Program-made: the position numbers and the translations under genes
In this document: positions 55,619 through 64,000 of the stretch, one piece after another
Layout of the letters: each line of letters opens with the position of its first letter
How positions within the stretch are numbered: position 1 is the stretch's first letter
Origin: Otatea glauca
Lineage: Eukaryota; Streptophyta; Magnoliopsida; Poales; Poaceae
DNA length: 64,000 nucleotides
Assembly: GCA_036346275.1 (NCBI GenBank)
Contig: CM070721.1
Span: forward strand, 47,800,094-47,864,093
Direction of reading: 5' to 3'
The notes under the pieces: generated by a model
What the model was told of the DNA's origin: nothing
The model's database searches: none
The model's input: only the letters and a program-made list of their open reading frames with translations

Positions 55619-58600
55619 ATGTCGTGGGCCAGTGCCGCCGGGAGAGTCGCCTTCGGCCTAGTGAAGAAGGGCTTCCTCCGTGTGAGGCACCTCTGGTGGA
55701 GAGTGCCGGCCGGGGCCGTTATCCGGTCTTGCATGAGCGGCGAGGTTGTGGTCCCGCCTCGTTTTTGGCGCGGCCGACTGTCGCTCCACCCTTTCGTCCG
55801 AGGGCTTCTTTTCCATTACAAGGTGGAGGTGCACCACCTCAACCCTAACGGGGTCCTTCACATCGCCATTTTCATTACCACATGCGAGGCCTTCTTAGGG
55901 ATTGAGCGCATTGGTATTGTGGCGCACTTCTTCGAGCGAGGCTTTGGAAGGCGGCCGTCGGCAGCCAGGCCATGGCGGCTGGCCCTCGGCTTGAGCAGGC
56001 GGAGCTCAAGTACTGGACATCAAGCTGCCGTCCTCTAACAAGGGATGGCGCTCGAATGGATCTATGTCGGAGCGTTGAAAGCAGCGCCCAGGCTTTTCGC
56101 GAGCTCCACATCGCGATGGAGCAATGGACACAGGCGCGAGAAGAGGAGAAGAACAAGGTGGCCACGATCGTGGAGGAGATCGGGGCTCGAGAAGCGAGGT
56201 GGCCAGGGGATGTTGTCGTGCGCCTTCATGAGGATCTTGCGTGCGACCCCTCGCGCACGCCGCACCCCATATTCGATATGAGGGCCATCCGGCCGGGCAA
56301 GGATGGAGGTGGCGAGTTAGCAGCGTCGAGGTGGAGGCGGGTGGCGGCGATTATCGGAGGAAGCGCCACGGTGGCGCGGCGCCACCGGGGCCTTCTCGTC
56401 GGCTCATCCCAAATCTGGTGAGTTTGTGGGATTTTCTTTACCTTCTTTCTTCTTCGCTCTTAGCGTCGACTGATCGGTCGTTTTGTATCCTCTAGGGGCT
56501 CGCGAGGCATGTCCTCCGGGCACCGCTCGAGGAGAAAGAGCGAGGCGGCCTCTCGGCGAAGCCGCGAGGCGATTCATAAAGCGAAGGAGGAGAGGAGGAA
56601 GAAGAAGCGAAAGGAGGCGCGGCAAGGCACGCCTTGCGGCGAAGCGTGTCGGAGTCCACGCGGTGGGGCGACTTCTGCGATAGTGGGGAGCTTCCCGACT
56701 ACAGCGCATTCCTTCCCGACCCTCCGGTGAGTGGTGGTTCGAGTTGGCCCGACAGCGAGGCCGCGGCGCATGATCCCTCGGCGAAGAAGCGTCTGCGGCG
56801 CGATTGTCGCCAGCGCCCGGTGAGTGGTAACCGGAAGCGGCCGGCCGACTGCCCCTTGGTGGGGGCGGCGAAGAAGCGCGCGTGCGCTACCGCTCGCCCG
56901 AGTAAGTATTTCTTCCTTCTGCTGGAACATTTTTGTAGCAAAACCGCTCGGGCGACTTTTAAATATCGTGGCGTCGCGGCGCCTACAGGCGTGGCGGTGG
57001 GGCGTCGCGACCACTTCTCAAGTGGCGGTCCGCGGCGGCTCGATGGTACCGTCGGTCGGCGCCTATGGAGCCTGCGACCGTGGCGCGCCCTCCTTTGAGG
57101 AGGAGAGATCGAGGCGGCGAAGAGCTCCTTGCCCCGCCCGGGGCGCCGCCGGCCGGCGAGTCTTCGGAGGAGGGGGGCGGCGGCGGCCGTGGCCATTGCG
57201 CCCGATCGAAGAAGCGGCCGGCGCGCCGCGCCGTCGAAGCGGCGCCGATGCGAGGCAGGCCCCTGCCCCAAGGGGCTCGAGGCCGACTTCATCGCCCAGC
57301 CATGGCGCTCTGGTCGGCGCCGCTCCTCCGGCGAGACAGTGAAGGTCTGCTGCCGGATGTGGCCCGGGGCGGGATCCATGGACGGCCGAGGCGAAGTGGG
57401 CTGCCCTTGGCGGCGCCGCGGTTGCGGAGGAGGAGATAGGGCTGATCCATAAAGTCGACCCTAGCCTTAGAGTCTTCAGGTAGGCTGGAGGTGATGGTCG
57501 GGATTCAACCGTAAGTTTGGTAAGGTGGCGAAGAGTCGTACTGTAACTCTCGATATGTACGCGGTTGTGAAATGTCATGTTGTGCGACATTTGCGGGCCC
57601 GTTAAGCGCCGGTAGGGCTCCTTCGTCGCTCGGATGCTCGTGGCGACGCGATGGAAGAAAGTGGTCGGTGCGGCGAGTTTCGTCTTGCCCAAGAGGCTTT
57701 GAACATTAGGCGGACGGAGCGAAAGAACTCCGCCTAGAGTGGAGGAGGCCTCAAAGGCCCTTCTGACAGCGCCTTGGGGCGAGGCCTTGAGGCAAGGGTG
57801 GTGGAGCTTGAATCCTCCTGGCGGAGGTCACGAGGCCAAGGGCGCCGCCGTCACCGGCCGAGGGTGGCACAAGCGAGCGACCCATCTGCGGTTGGGCGGG
57901 ATCGGGCCGGGAGGGCCAGAACAAGCTCGGTCGGCGGAGGCTGACCGGAAGGGGCGGCTTCCTTGAGGGCGTCCTCGAGAGTCTCGGAGGAAGTCGGCGG
58001 CTGATCGACTCTGCGGTAGTAAGTATCTCAACTCCTCCATTGATTTCTTTGGTTGGGGTAACCGTGGGAGACTCATGGAGGCGTCGAAAACTTCGCAGAG
58101 GTGCGAGAAAAACTGGCGTCGCCATGGAGGCTCGGAATCTGTGGCGGAGACCCGCGGCGTGGCGATCGCGGCGGGGCGAGGCTCTGGCGGCCCGAGGTCT
58201 CAGAGGATGGTAGGGCCGAGATGGGCGCGAGCTGGAAGCCCGCCGGGCCGGCCGGAGTCTGCGCCCAAGTCTTGGGCACGAGGCGAGGCAGCGCACTTGC
58301 CCTGCGTTGGCCCAGTCTGGGGCTTGTGGGCGGTGTGATTGCGGGCGCGGCTTTAGAGCCGTCGCCTTTGGTCAACACCGTCTCGCACTATGGCGATGTC
58401 GACCTCGCGATGGTGAGTAAGCGGCATCGCCGAGAGCCGGACCGGCGGCGAGGTCGGCGAGTTCGAGCTCGAGTCGAGCCGCATGCTCGAAGATCGCCGA
58501 TCATGTCCGCTGAGTCGCCTTCAAGATGCGAGTCCTCCTCCTCCGTCGTGCGGTCGGCCACCGGGAAGAAGAGGAAGAAAGAAGTTAGCCCCCTTTTTTC

Positions 58601-58640
58601 TTTTCTTGCAAAGGCATTGTGTAGCGATCGTAAGTAATTG
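55619..58640 (+). pseudogene. Antisense ORF of the Tat-like element (PF04195-like)
   Basis: Runs opposite to gag-pol. The ATG at 55619 opens MSWASAAGRVAFG; residues 45-95 (LSLHPFVRGLLFHYKVEVHH, LNPNGVLHIAIF, CEAFLGIE) match the putative gypsy-type transposon domain Transposase_28 (PF04195). The frame breaks near 55920; EWIYV at about 56056 (another frame) is the conserved motif that follows in the family. Further downstream are a basic, Arg/Lys-rich helix (56520-56640), an acidic-Ser/Pro segment (RWGDFCDSGELPDYSAFLPD, other frame, 56655-56715) and a Lys/Arg-rich end near 58640. In maize Grande an antisense gene occupies the same position. Function unknown. Frameshifts are many, mostly at GG or CC doublets. 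Confidence 0.75.
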
Positions 58641-58796
58641 TAGCTCGGTTTGCCTCTTTGCTCTCCTTTGCGTTTGGGTTTGACCGACCATAGCCTCAAG
58701 GACCACGGAATTCGCTTATCGTGGGTCGGGTCAATTTGAGAGGGCGAAGAGGATAGGAGTCTTGTTTATCACGGTGATTCTGGCGCACTCATGGGG

Positions 58797-59140
58797 TTTG
58801 GAGTGTTCCGATCGGCCAAGGGTTTTCCACTCGGGCACTTCCTTCTTCCGCAAAGTGCTACTTAGCAACCATAGCCCATGGGGCGTGGGCGTGGCGCTCG
58901 GGTCGAAGGGTTACGCTCGGGATAGACTCTGTGACTAGTCGGGTCACCGACCCACATGAATCGTGAGTTAGCCGAGTTCGTGTGGGGAAGATTGTTCCCA
59001 ATCGACGGAAGGTCATCCACTCGGTGCTTCCTTCTTCATGAGTGCTCTTTGGGCAACCATAGCCGGTGGCGTGGCCGTAGCACTCGGTCGAGAGGGTTCT
59101 GCTCGGGATAGACCTCGTGGTCGGTGGGTCACCAACCCGC
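58797..59140. repeat. Two-copy tandem duplication, ~185 bp
   Basis: 58800-58955 and 58987-59140 share CCACTCGG...CTTCCTTCTTC, AACCATAGCC, a GCTCGGGATAGAC segment and GGGTCACC. Copies are strongly diverged. It separates the antisense gene from integrase. Confidence 0.7.
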
Positions 59141-59299
59141 CACGGACACCATCGGAGCGGCCTAAGCGGGCGCCGCAGGCAGCCCAGAGTAAATCACGTG
59201 GCGACCAGGTGCTCGGTTGGGAGAAAGGTAAAGACTTATACGGGAAAAAGAAAGAGCTTAGGGATAGAATCGCCTTAACTTTTCAATGTTTGAGGCATT

Positions 59300-60430
59300 A
59301 GGGAGGATCGACCATCGGCGTCCTTAGTCGAAGGTGCGGTCGGAGAACTTCCTGACGGTGAAAGGACCCTCCCGGCGTCGGCTTGTGCTTATCTTTGGTT
59401 ATGCGGACCGACGCGAGAACCAAGTCGCCCGGTGGTGAAGGATCGTCCTCGAACTTGGCGGTACGTGGTAGCGGCGAGGCTTGTTGATATCGGCCGGCCG
59501 CGGGGCGGCCACGTCGCGCGCCTCGTCGGTGGTCGATGGCGTCTTGTTGCGGCGAGCCCGAGCCTCATCGAGCTTGCAATCTCGGGAGCCGTATTCGGTC
59601 GATGGGCAAAATGGCTTGGCGCGAACACCATAAAGAAGGGTGTGAACCCGGTCGCCCGGTCGGCATGGTCGCGAGACTCGGAGGGCGGAGGCGGCTCGGC
59701 TACCAGCGCCCTACGAAATGCTTGAGCCGGTGAAGATCCGCGGCAGGTCCTTGAAGGATCATGCGTTAGTGCGCTCGACACGGCGTTAGTCGCGGATGGC
59801 GGCTGCGCCCAATCGACACGGATGTTGAAGTCGTCCGCAGAACTCGAGAAATTCCTTCCCGTGAGCGTGTTCGTTGTCGGTGATGATGGAGTTTGGGACT
59901 CCAAACCTAAAAGCGATGTCGCGGAAGAAGATGGCGCTTATGCAAGCGTGGCGCTCACGGCCGGCAGCCTCTATCCACTTGGTGAACTTATCTACCACGG
60001 CGGCGGTGGGTGAAGCCCGGGCGCTTTCTGAAAGGCAGACCAAATCGAGTCCCAGACGGCAAAGGCCACGTGATGGGGATCGTCGTAAAGCTTAGGCTGG
60101 CGGATCGTCTGTAGAGCAAAGCGGCATCCTTAGCGGTGCGTCACGATATGCTCGGCGTCGACACGGTGGTTGGCGATGAAACCTTGTCGAAAGGCCTTTC
60201 CCACAAGAGATCGGGTCTTTGCGTGGTGACCGCGGACTCCATTGTGTATGTCGTCCGGTATTTGTTTTCCTTGGTCGGTCAAGATACATTTTGGAGGACC
60301 GGAGGAACTCCTTTTGTAGAATGCAGGCGTCGGGGCGAAAGATTTTGCCGCCGGGCGGCGCCGGGCCTCGGTCGGTCGAAGTGACCCGTCCGTCAAGCGG
60401 TCGATGTAGGGCCTCCTCGATCGGACTCAA
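59300..60430 (-). pseudogene. pol: Integrase of the Tat-like element
   Basis: Read on the minus strand across several frames. Zinc-domain region DIHNGVRGHH and LVGKAFRQGF (60290-60175); core with VDKFTKWIEA (about 59999-59970) and FGVPNSIITDN (about 59912-59880), carrying the two catalytic Asp; GFTPFFMVF (about 59650-59625) beyond the expected Glu. Frames switch at least three times, so no integrase could be made from this copy as read. Confidence 0.82.
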
Positions 60431-61778
60431 GTGCTAGCACACGCAGGCGAGATCCGGCCAAGTCTCGCCCGACCGCGCGTCGGTCGGCGGCCGTCTTTGG
60501 ATTGGTCGGGTGGCGCCCGACCGCCGAGTCGGTGGAATGATGGGCGCGAGGAGTCGAGCGAAGATCCCGGCGGGACGGGCTCTGCTGGAGGCAAGATTGG
60601 CGGTGATCGGCCTCGCCATTGTAGCGTCGGTAGCTATGGTGGCTCGAAACCCTTGAACCGCTCCTCGGCCGGCGTGCTTCTCGGCGATGCTGCGGCCATG
60701 CGGGCGTCTCGGGGCTCCGCGACCTTCATGACAGTCGACGACAAGCTTGGAGTCCCGTGGGCGTAGAGCGGCGGGCGCCGAGTCGGCGGCGATCCGGAGA
60801 CCGTTGGCGAGCCTCGTGCTCGGCAATGTTGTTGGTCGCGTCGAAGAGCAACCTAATGGCGTATTGAAGCTTTGTTCGGCGGGAGATGATGGCGACTCCG
60901 CGCGCGCCATTCTTGGTGTAAGACCGTCGAAGTACATTGTCGATGCTCGGGGTCTTCGACCCCTGAGTGGTGCACAGGCTTGATCCACTCGGCGGCGAAG
61001 TCGGCGAACTGCGACGATCGCCGTCAGGGGCGTATATTATGCCATGGCGCTAAGCTCGGCGCCCATTTGGCTATCCTTCACGAGGCATCGCGATTGTGGA
61101 TGATCTCGCCTAGTGGGGACATGGTCACCACGGTGATGGCGTCTTGTCGAAGTAGTGAGCGAGTTTCCTCTTTGCGATGAGCACCGCGTGAAGTAACACG
61201 CACTGTGGTGCAGGAGTCTTGGACTCGGAAAGTACCTCAGCGATGAAGTAGACCGGCCGTTGTACCTTGAGCTCACGGCCTTCTTCGCTCGCTCCACCAC
61301 GAGGGCGGCGGCGACTTGGGTAGTGGCGGCGATGTAGAAAGCGGCGGTTCACACAGTCTTGGCGACGGGGTGGAGGCGGGGCAGGAAGGCCTTCAAGCGG
61401 GTGAGGCCTCCACGAGCCTCGGTGTCAAGCGAAGCGGTCGGATTTCTTGGCGGACTGTAGAGCGGCATTCGCGTTCGCCGGCGAGACAAGAAGCGGCTCA
61501 AAGCCGCGGGCACCGGTCGACCTCTGGACCCCTTTGAGGTTCTTGGCCGGGCCCATCCTTGCGATCGCGAGATCTTCTCTGATTGGCCTCGATGCCTCGC
61601 TCGAGAGCGATGAAGCCTAAGAGCTTTCCTTTGGGGACCCGAAGGCGCACTTCTGGGTTGAGCTTTATGCGAAACCGTCGAAGGTCGCGAAAGTCTCTTC
61701 TAGGTCGGCGATAAGGTCGTCGACCTTCTGGTCTTTACGACAATATCGTCGACATCGCCTCAGCGTTGCGGCGATCGG
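60431..61778 (-). pseudogene. pol: RNase H and RT 3' part of the Tat-like element
   Basis: On the minus strand VQRPVYFIAEVLSESKT (61268-61218) and LHAVLIAKRKLAHYFD (about 61194-61147) are the RT connection/RNase H start of Tat-type elements. The RT catalytic motif VDDIVVKTR is at about 61757-61728, separated from the upstream RT by a frame change. Between 60431 and 61030 lies the remainder of RNase H (e.g. KLVVDCHEGRGA near 60750 is a shifted frame), badly eroded. Confidence 0.75.
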
Positions 61779-63000
61779 TCATTGAAGCACGTTTGCATAC
61801 ATCGTTGGTATGTAGCGCCCGCGTTCTTGGGCGAAGGGCATTGTGACATAGCGAGCAGGCGAGCGGAGTGATGAAGGAAATCGCGGTGGTCGGACTCCTT
61901 TAGCGCAATCGGTGGTAGCAGGTAGGCATCGAGAAAGGAAAGAGACTCGCACCAGTGGTGGAGTCGATGACTTGATCGATCGAGTAAGGGAATGGGTCCT
62001 TAGGAATGCTTTGTTGAGACTCGTATAGTCAACACATTCTCCATTGCCGTTCTTCTTTTTACAAATCTGAGGTTGGCTAGCCACTCGGTGGCGCACCTCT
62101 TTACAAACCACTGCCGCCAAGAGTTTGGCGATCTCCTCCCTATAACCTGCGCCTTTCCTCGTCGAGCGGCGCGGCGTTGGGCGGCCGGCTTTGAGCACAG
62201 TCGGACGCTCAGGAGTGCTCGGCGACCTCCTTTGGAATGCCGGCATGTCGGAGGACCTCCATGCGAAGACATCTTTGTTAGTGCGGAGGAAGTCGGCGGC
62301 GTGCTTTCCTATTTGGCGGGGCGTGGCTCCGACCCGCCGCGGTCTTGGTCGGATCACGAGGATCGGCCGTGACCTCCTTCGTGTCTCGGCGGTTGAAGGA
62401 TCCAGCCACGATTTCTTTGGATTGAGGGCGGACTCGGCGGCTTCCCTCACGAGCTTGTTGAGTTCGCGAGGCAGCGACCGCGGCGAGCTTCGCGTTGCCG
62501 CGCTCGCGATTGAAGGCAGGCTGGAAAAGCGATGCGCGGTAATGACTCCATGCGGTCCGGGCATCTTGACGAGGTAGGCGTGGCTGGGGATCGCCATGAA
62601 CTTGGCGTAGCATGGCCTCCCGAGGATGGCGTGGTAGGCGGCAGGAAATCCACGACCTCGAAGGTGAGGTCTCGGTGTGGAAGTTTCCGGCTCCCGAAGG
62701 TGACGAGGCGGTCGACTGCCGGCGGATGGGCTTCTTGGCGGGATGGCGCCATGGAAAGGTGCCTTGCTTGGCGGGAGGCTTGGCGCGGGACCCCATAGCG
62801 TCGAGCGTCTCAGCGTAGGGGATGTTAAGGCGCTGCCCCGTCCATCGGCACCGTGTAGGCGCCGTTCGACAGCGGGGTGACCACGGCGGGTACCTCCCGG
62901 TGTGGGGCGCGATCGGGTGATCGGTCGATCAAAGGTGATCGGGAACTCCGACCACCGAAGATATTGGGGGCGCCCGGCGGCGGCGTGGACCTCATGATAG
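61779..63000 (-). pseudogene. pol: Protease and RT 5' part of the Tat-like element
   Basis: Minus strand. EFPITFDR and, in other frames, the following protease region near 62950-62850; AYHAILGRPCYAKFMAIPSH and KMPGPHGVIT near 62640-62540 mark the protease/RT linker; NGNGECVDYTSLNKAF near 62045-62000 is RT block 2; YVTMPF near 61845 is a later RT block. The 478-codon open frame here is a patchwork of true and shifted segments. Confidence 0.82.
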
Positions 63001-64000
63001 CGAGCTTGGCGGCGGCTTGTCGGCGTAGCAAGCCGATCCTCGAAGATCATGAGGCGGCCGTCGGGCTCGGGAACTCGTCGTCGCCTTCTTCTCCGCCGTT
63101 CGCGGGGCGCGGCGAGCTTCTTTCCTTTGCCGCGGCGTGGTGGGGGCGCTAGAAAGATAGCGCCTCGGGACTTGCGATCCGGTACTTGTGCAGCGGAGAA
63201 CCCATGGTTGGGCATGGGCGTCCATCAATTTCGAAGTGGTCGAGCGCGGCGGTCGGCGCGCTGGCTTTGCTTGGCGAGGCGGTCGGCCGTGGCGACCGCA
63301 AATCTCACGGATCGCTTCCGTGCGCTTTCGTTTGTCGAGCGGTCGGAAGAGACCAGTTTGGGCCGGGCTCTGCTTTGGGCCTTTCCTCCGAAAATAGCCC
63401 CTCGGCCTCCTCGCGGGCGTGGTTGATGGCGATGTCGAGAGCTCCTTGGTGTCTGGGCTTGGCGGCCCGGCTTGTGCACCAAGGCCTTGCGGGAGAGTGC
63501 CGTAGATGAAGGCTCCCACGACATCGGCGTCGGAGATGTCGGGGCTCGTTACCTTTGGCGGGAAAACCTCGGATATAGTCGGAGAGTCTCCCGGCTGCTT
63601 GCTTGCGACCTTCAGTCGAGGAGTTACGGGCGCTTATAAGTGCCACGGAAGTTTCCGACGAAGAGATTCTTCAAGTCGGCCCGATTCTGGCAGTTTTGGA
63701 GGCGGTACTCGAGCGAGCTCGGCCGAGTCCGCGAGTAGATGGGAAGTCTTGGATGATGAAGAGATCATCTGTCGCTCCCGACCGACCGCGTGGCCGGTAA
63801 TCTTGAGCGGACACGGGTTGGTGGCCCGGTGTACTTAGCAATGTTGGTGGCGCCGGAATCGGGCGAAATCCGCTGGCGGATCCCCAGCAAAAAGCCGTGG
63901 TTGGGACCATCGGGGCTCGGGCTGCGATAGTGGCGCTCACCATCCGCAACACGTGAGTGGCGGCGTCCTCGCCATCTTTCTTGGCGCCTCGAGGGTGGCG
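63001..64000 (-). pseudogene. gag: Gag of the Tat-like element, cut by the window edge
   Basis: Minus strand. DYIRGFPAKGNE (about 63583-63550), then in the next frame VGAFIYGT (63520-63500), are the capsid motifs normally found together as one reading; here they lie in different frames. SACYADKPPPSS at about 63030 ends one frame. The N-terminus lies beyond 64000. Confidence 0.78.

Larger units (their letters stand above)
50961..64000 (-). mobile_element. Tat/Grande-like Ty3 retrotransposon, 5' end outside window
   Basis: GC-rich element on the minus strand. From left: 3' LTR, purine tract, about 1 kb of spacer, tandem array 53.0-54.7 kb, antisense gene 55.6-58.6 kb, then integrase, RNase H, RT, protease and gag up to the right edge. 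A long 3' region with tandem repeats and an antisense ORF is characteristic of Tat-lineage elements such as Grande and RIRE2 relatives. Left flank CATAT comes from the microsatellite; the matching TSD copy would be beyond the window. Reading frames are broken every 50-150 codons. Confidence 0.88.

Noticed and set aside
56699..57692. Minus-strand ORFs of 209-226 codons
   Set aside because: Opposite to the antisense gene of the Tat-like element; GC-rich shadow frames with Arg/Ala/Pro bias.

Overview
This is a piece of plant nuclear DNA, almost certainly from a grass (Poaceae, probably a panicoid or close relative). The reasons are CACTA transposons with CACTACTA ends and ACAGACGGTTT subterminal repeats, hAT elements with TAGGGGTGGGCA and TAGGGATGAAAACGG type ends, a Tourist-like MITE with a TAA duplication, Tekay-type chromodomain retrotransposons, a SIRE-like Copia element, and a Tat/Grande-like Ty3 element. 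I found no convincing single-copy host gene. Nearly all of the 64 kb is transposable elements, nested up to four deep, and the target-site duplications (TSDs) let most insertions be delimited and ordered.

Left part (1-18.5 kb). An old CACTA transposon has its right end at 16455 and its left end outside the window. It carries a decayed seven-exon gene for a transposon protein with a Ulp1-type cysteine protease domain (12829-15738). A young Copia element (1510-12769, TSD CTTCC) split this transposon. That Copia element has 2.5 kb LTRs and a gag gene but no protease, integrase or reverse transcriptase. Two hAT elements follow; the first (16731-17877) carries what looks like a captured gene exon.

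Middle (19.4-33.5 kb). A Copia-like solo LTR (19401-24859, TSD TTAAA) contains a second CACTA (20163-24113, TSD AAA). That CACTA contains a small non-autonomous Ty3 element (20684 to about 23455) with a 42-bp-class minisatellite. Next come a CACTA left end (24957) and a truncated solo LTR (25079-25845 plus 30826 to about 32895). A 4.98 kb solo LTR of the same family inserted into the latter in the opposite orientation (25846-30825, TSD CGCAT), making a kilobase-scale inverted repeat. A 231 bp Tourist-like MITE follows at 33246.

Centre-right (33.7-50.9 kb). A solo LTR (TSD GTTTT) is split by a full Tekay chromovirus on the minus strand (33812-45163, TSD CTAGT). Its gag, protease, RT, RNase H, integrase and chromodomain are all recognisable but broken. 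The copy of its LTR lying downstream of pol has lost 226 bp including the TATA box. A third hAT (48885-49694) and an AT-rich microsatellite follow.

Right part (50961-64000). A GC-rich Tat/Grande-like Ty3 element lies on the minus strand and runs off the window. From left to right it has its 3' LTR, a roughly 28-copy tandem array, an antisense gene with its own TATA box (PF04195-like, as in the antisense ORFs of Grande/RIRE2 relatives), then integrase, RNase H, RT, protease and gag in decayed reading frames.

One caution applies throughout. Repeat copies differ more by single-base losses in G/C runs than by substitutions, so some frameshifts may be sequence errors rather than biology.
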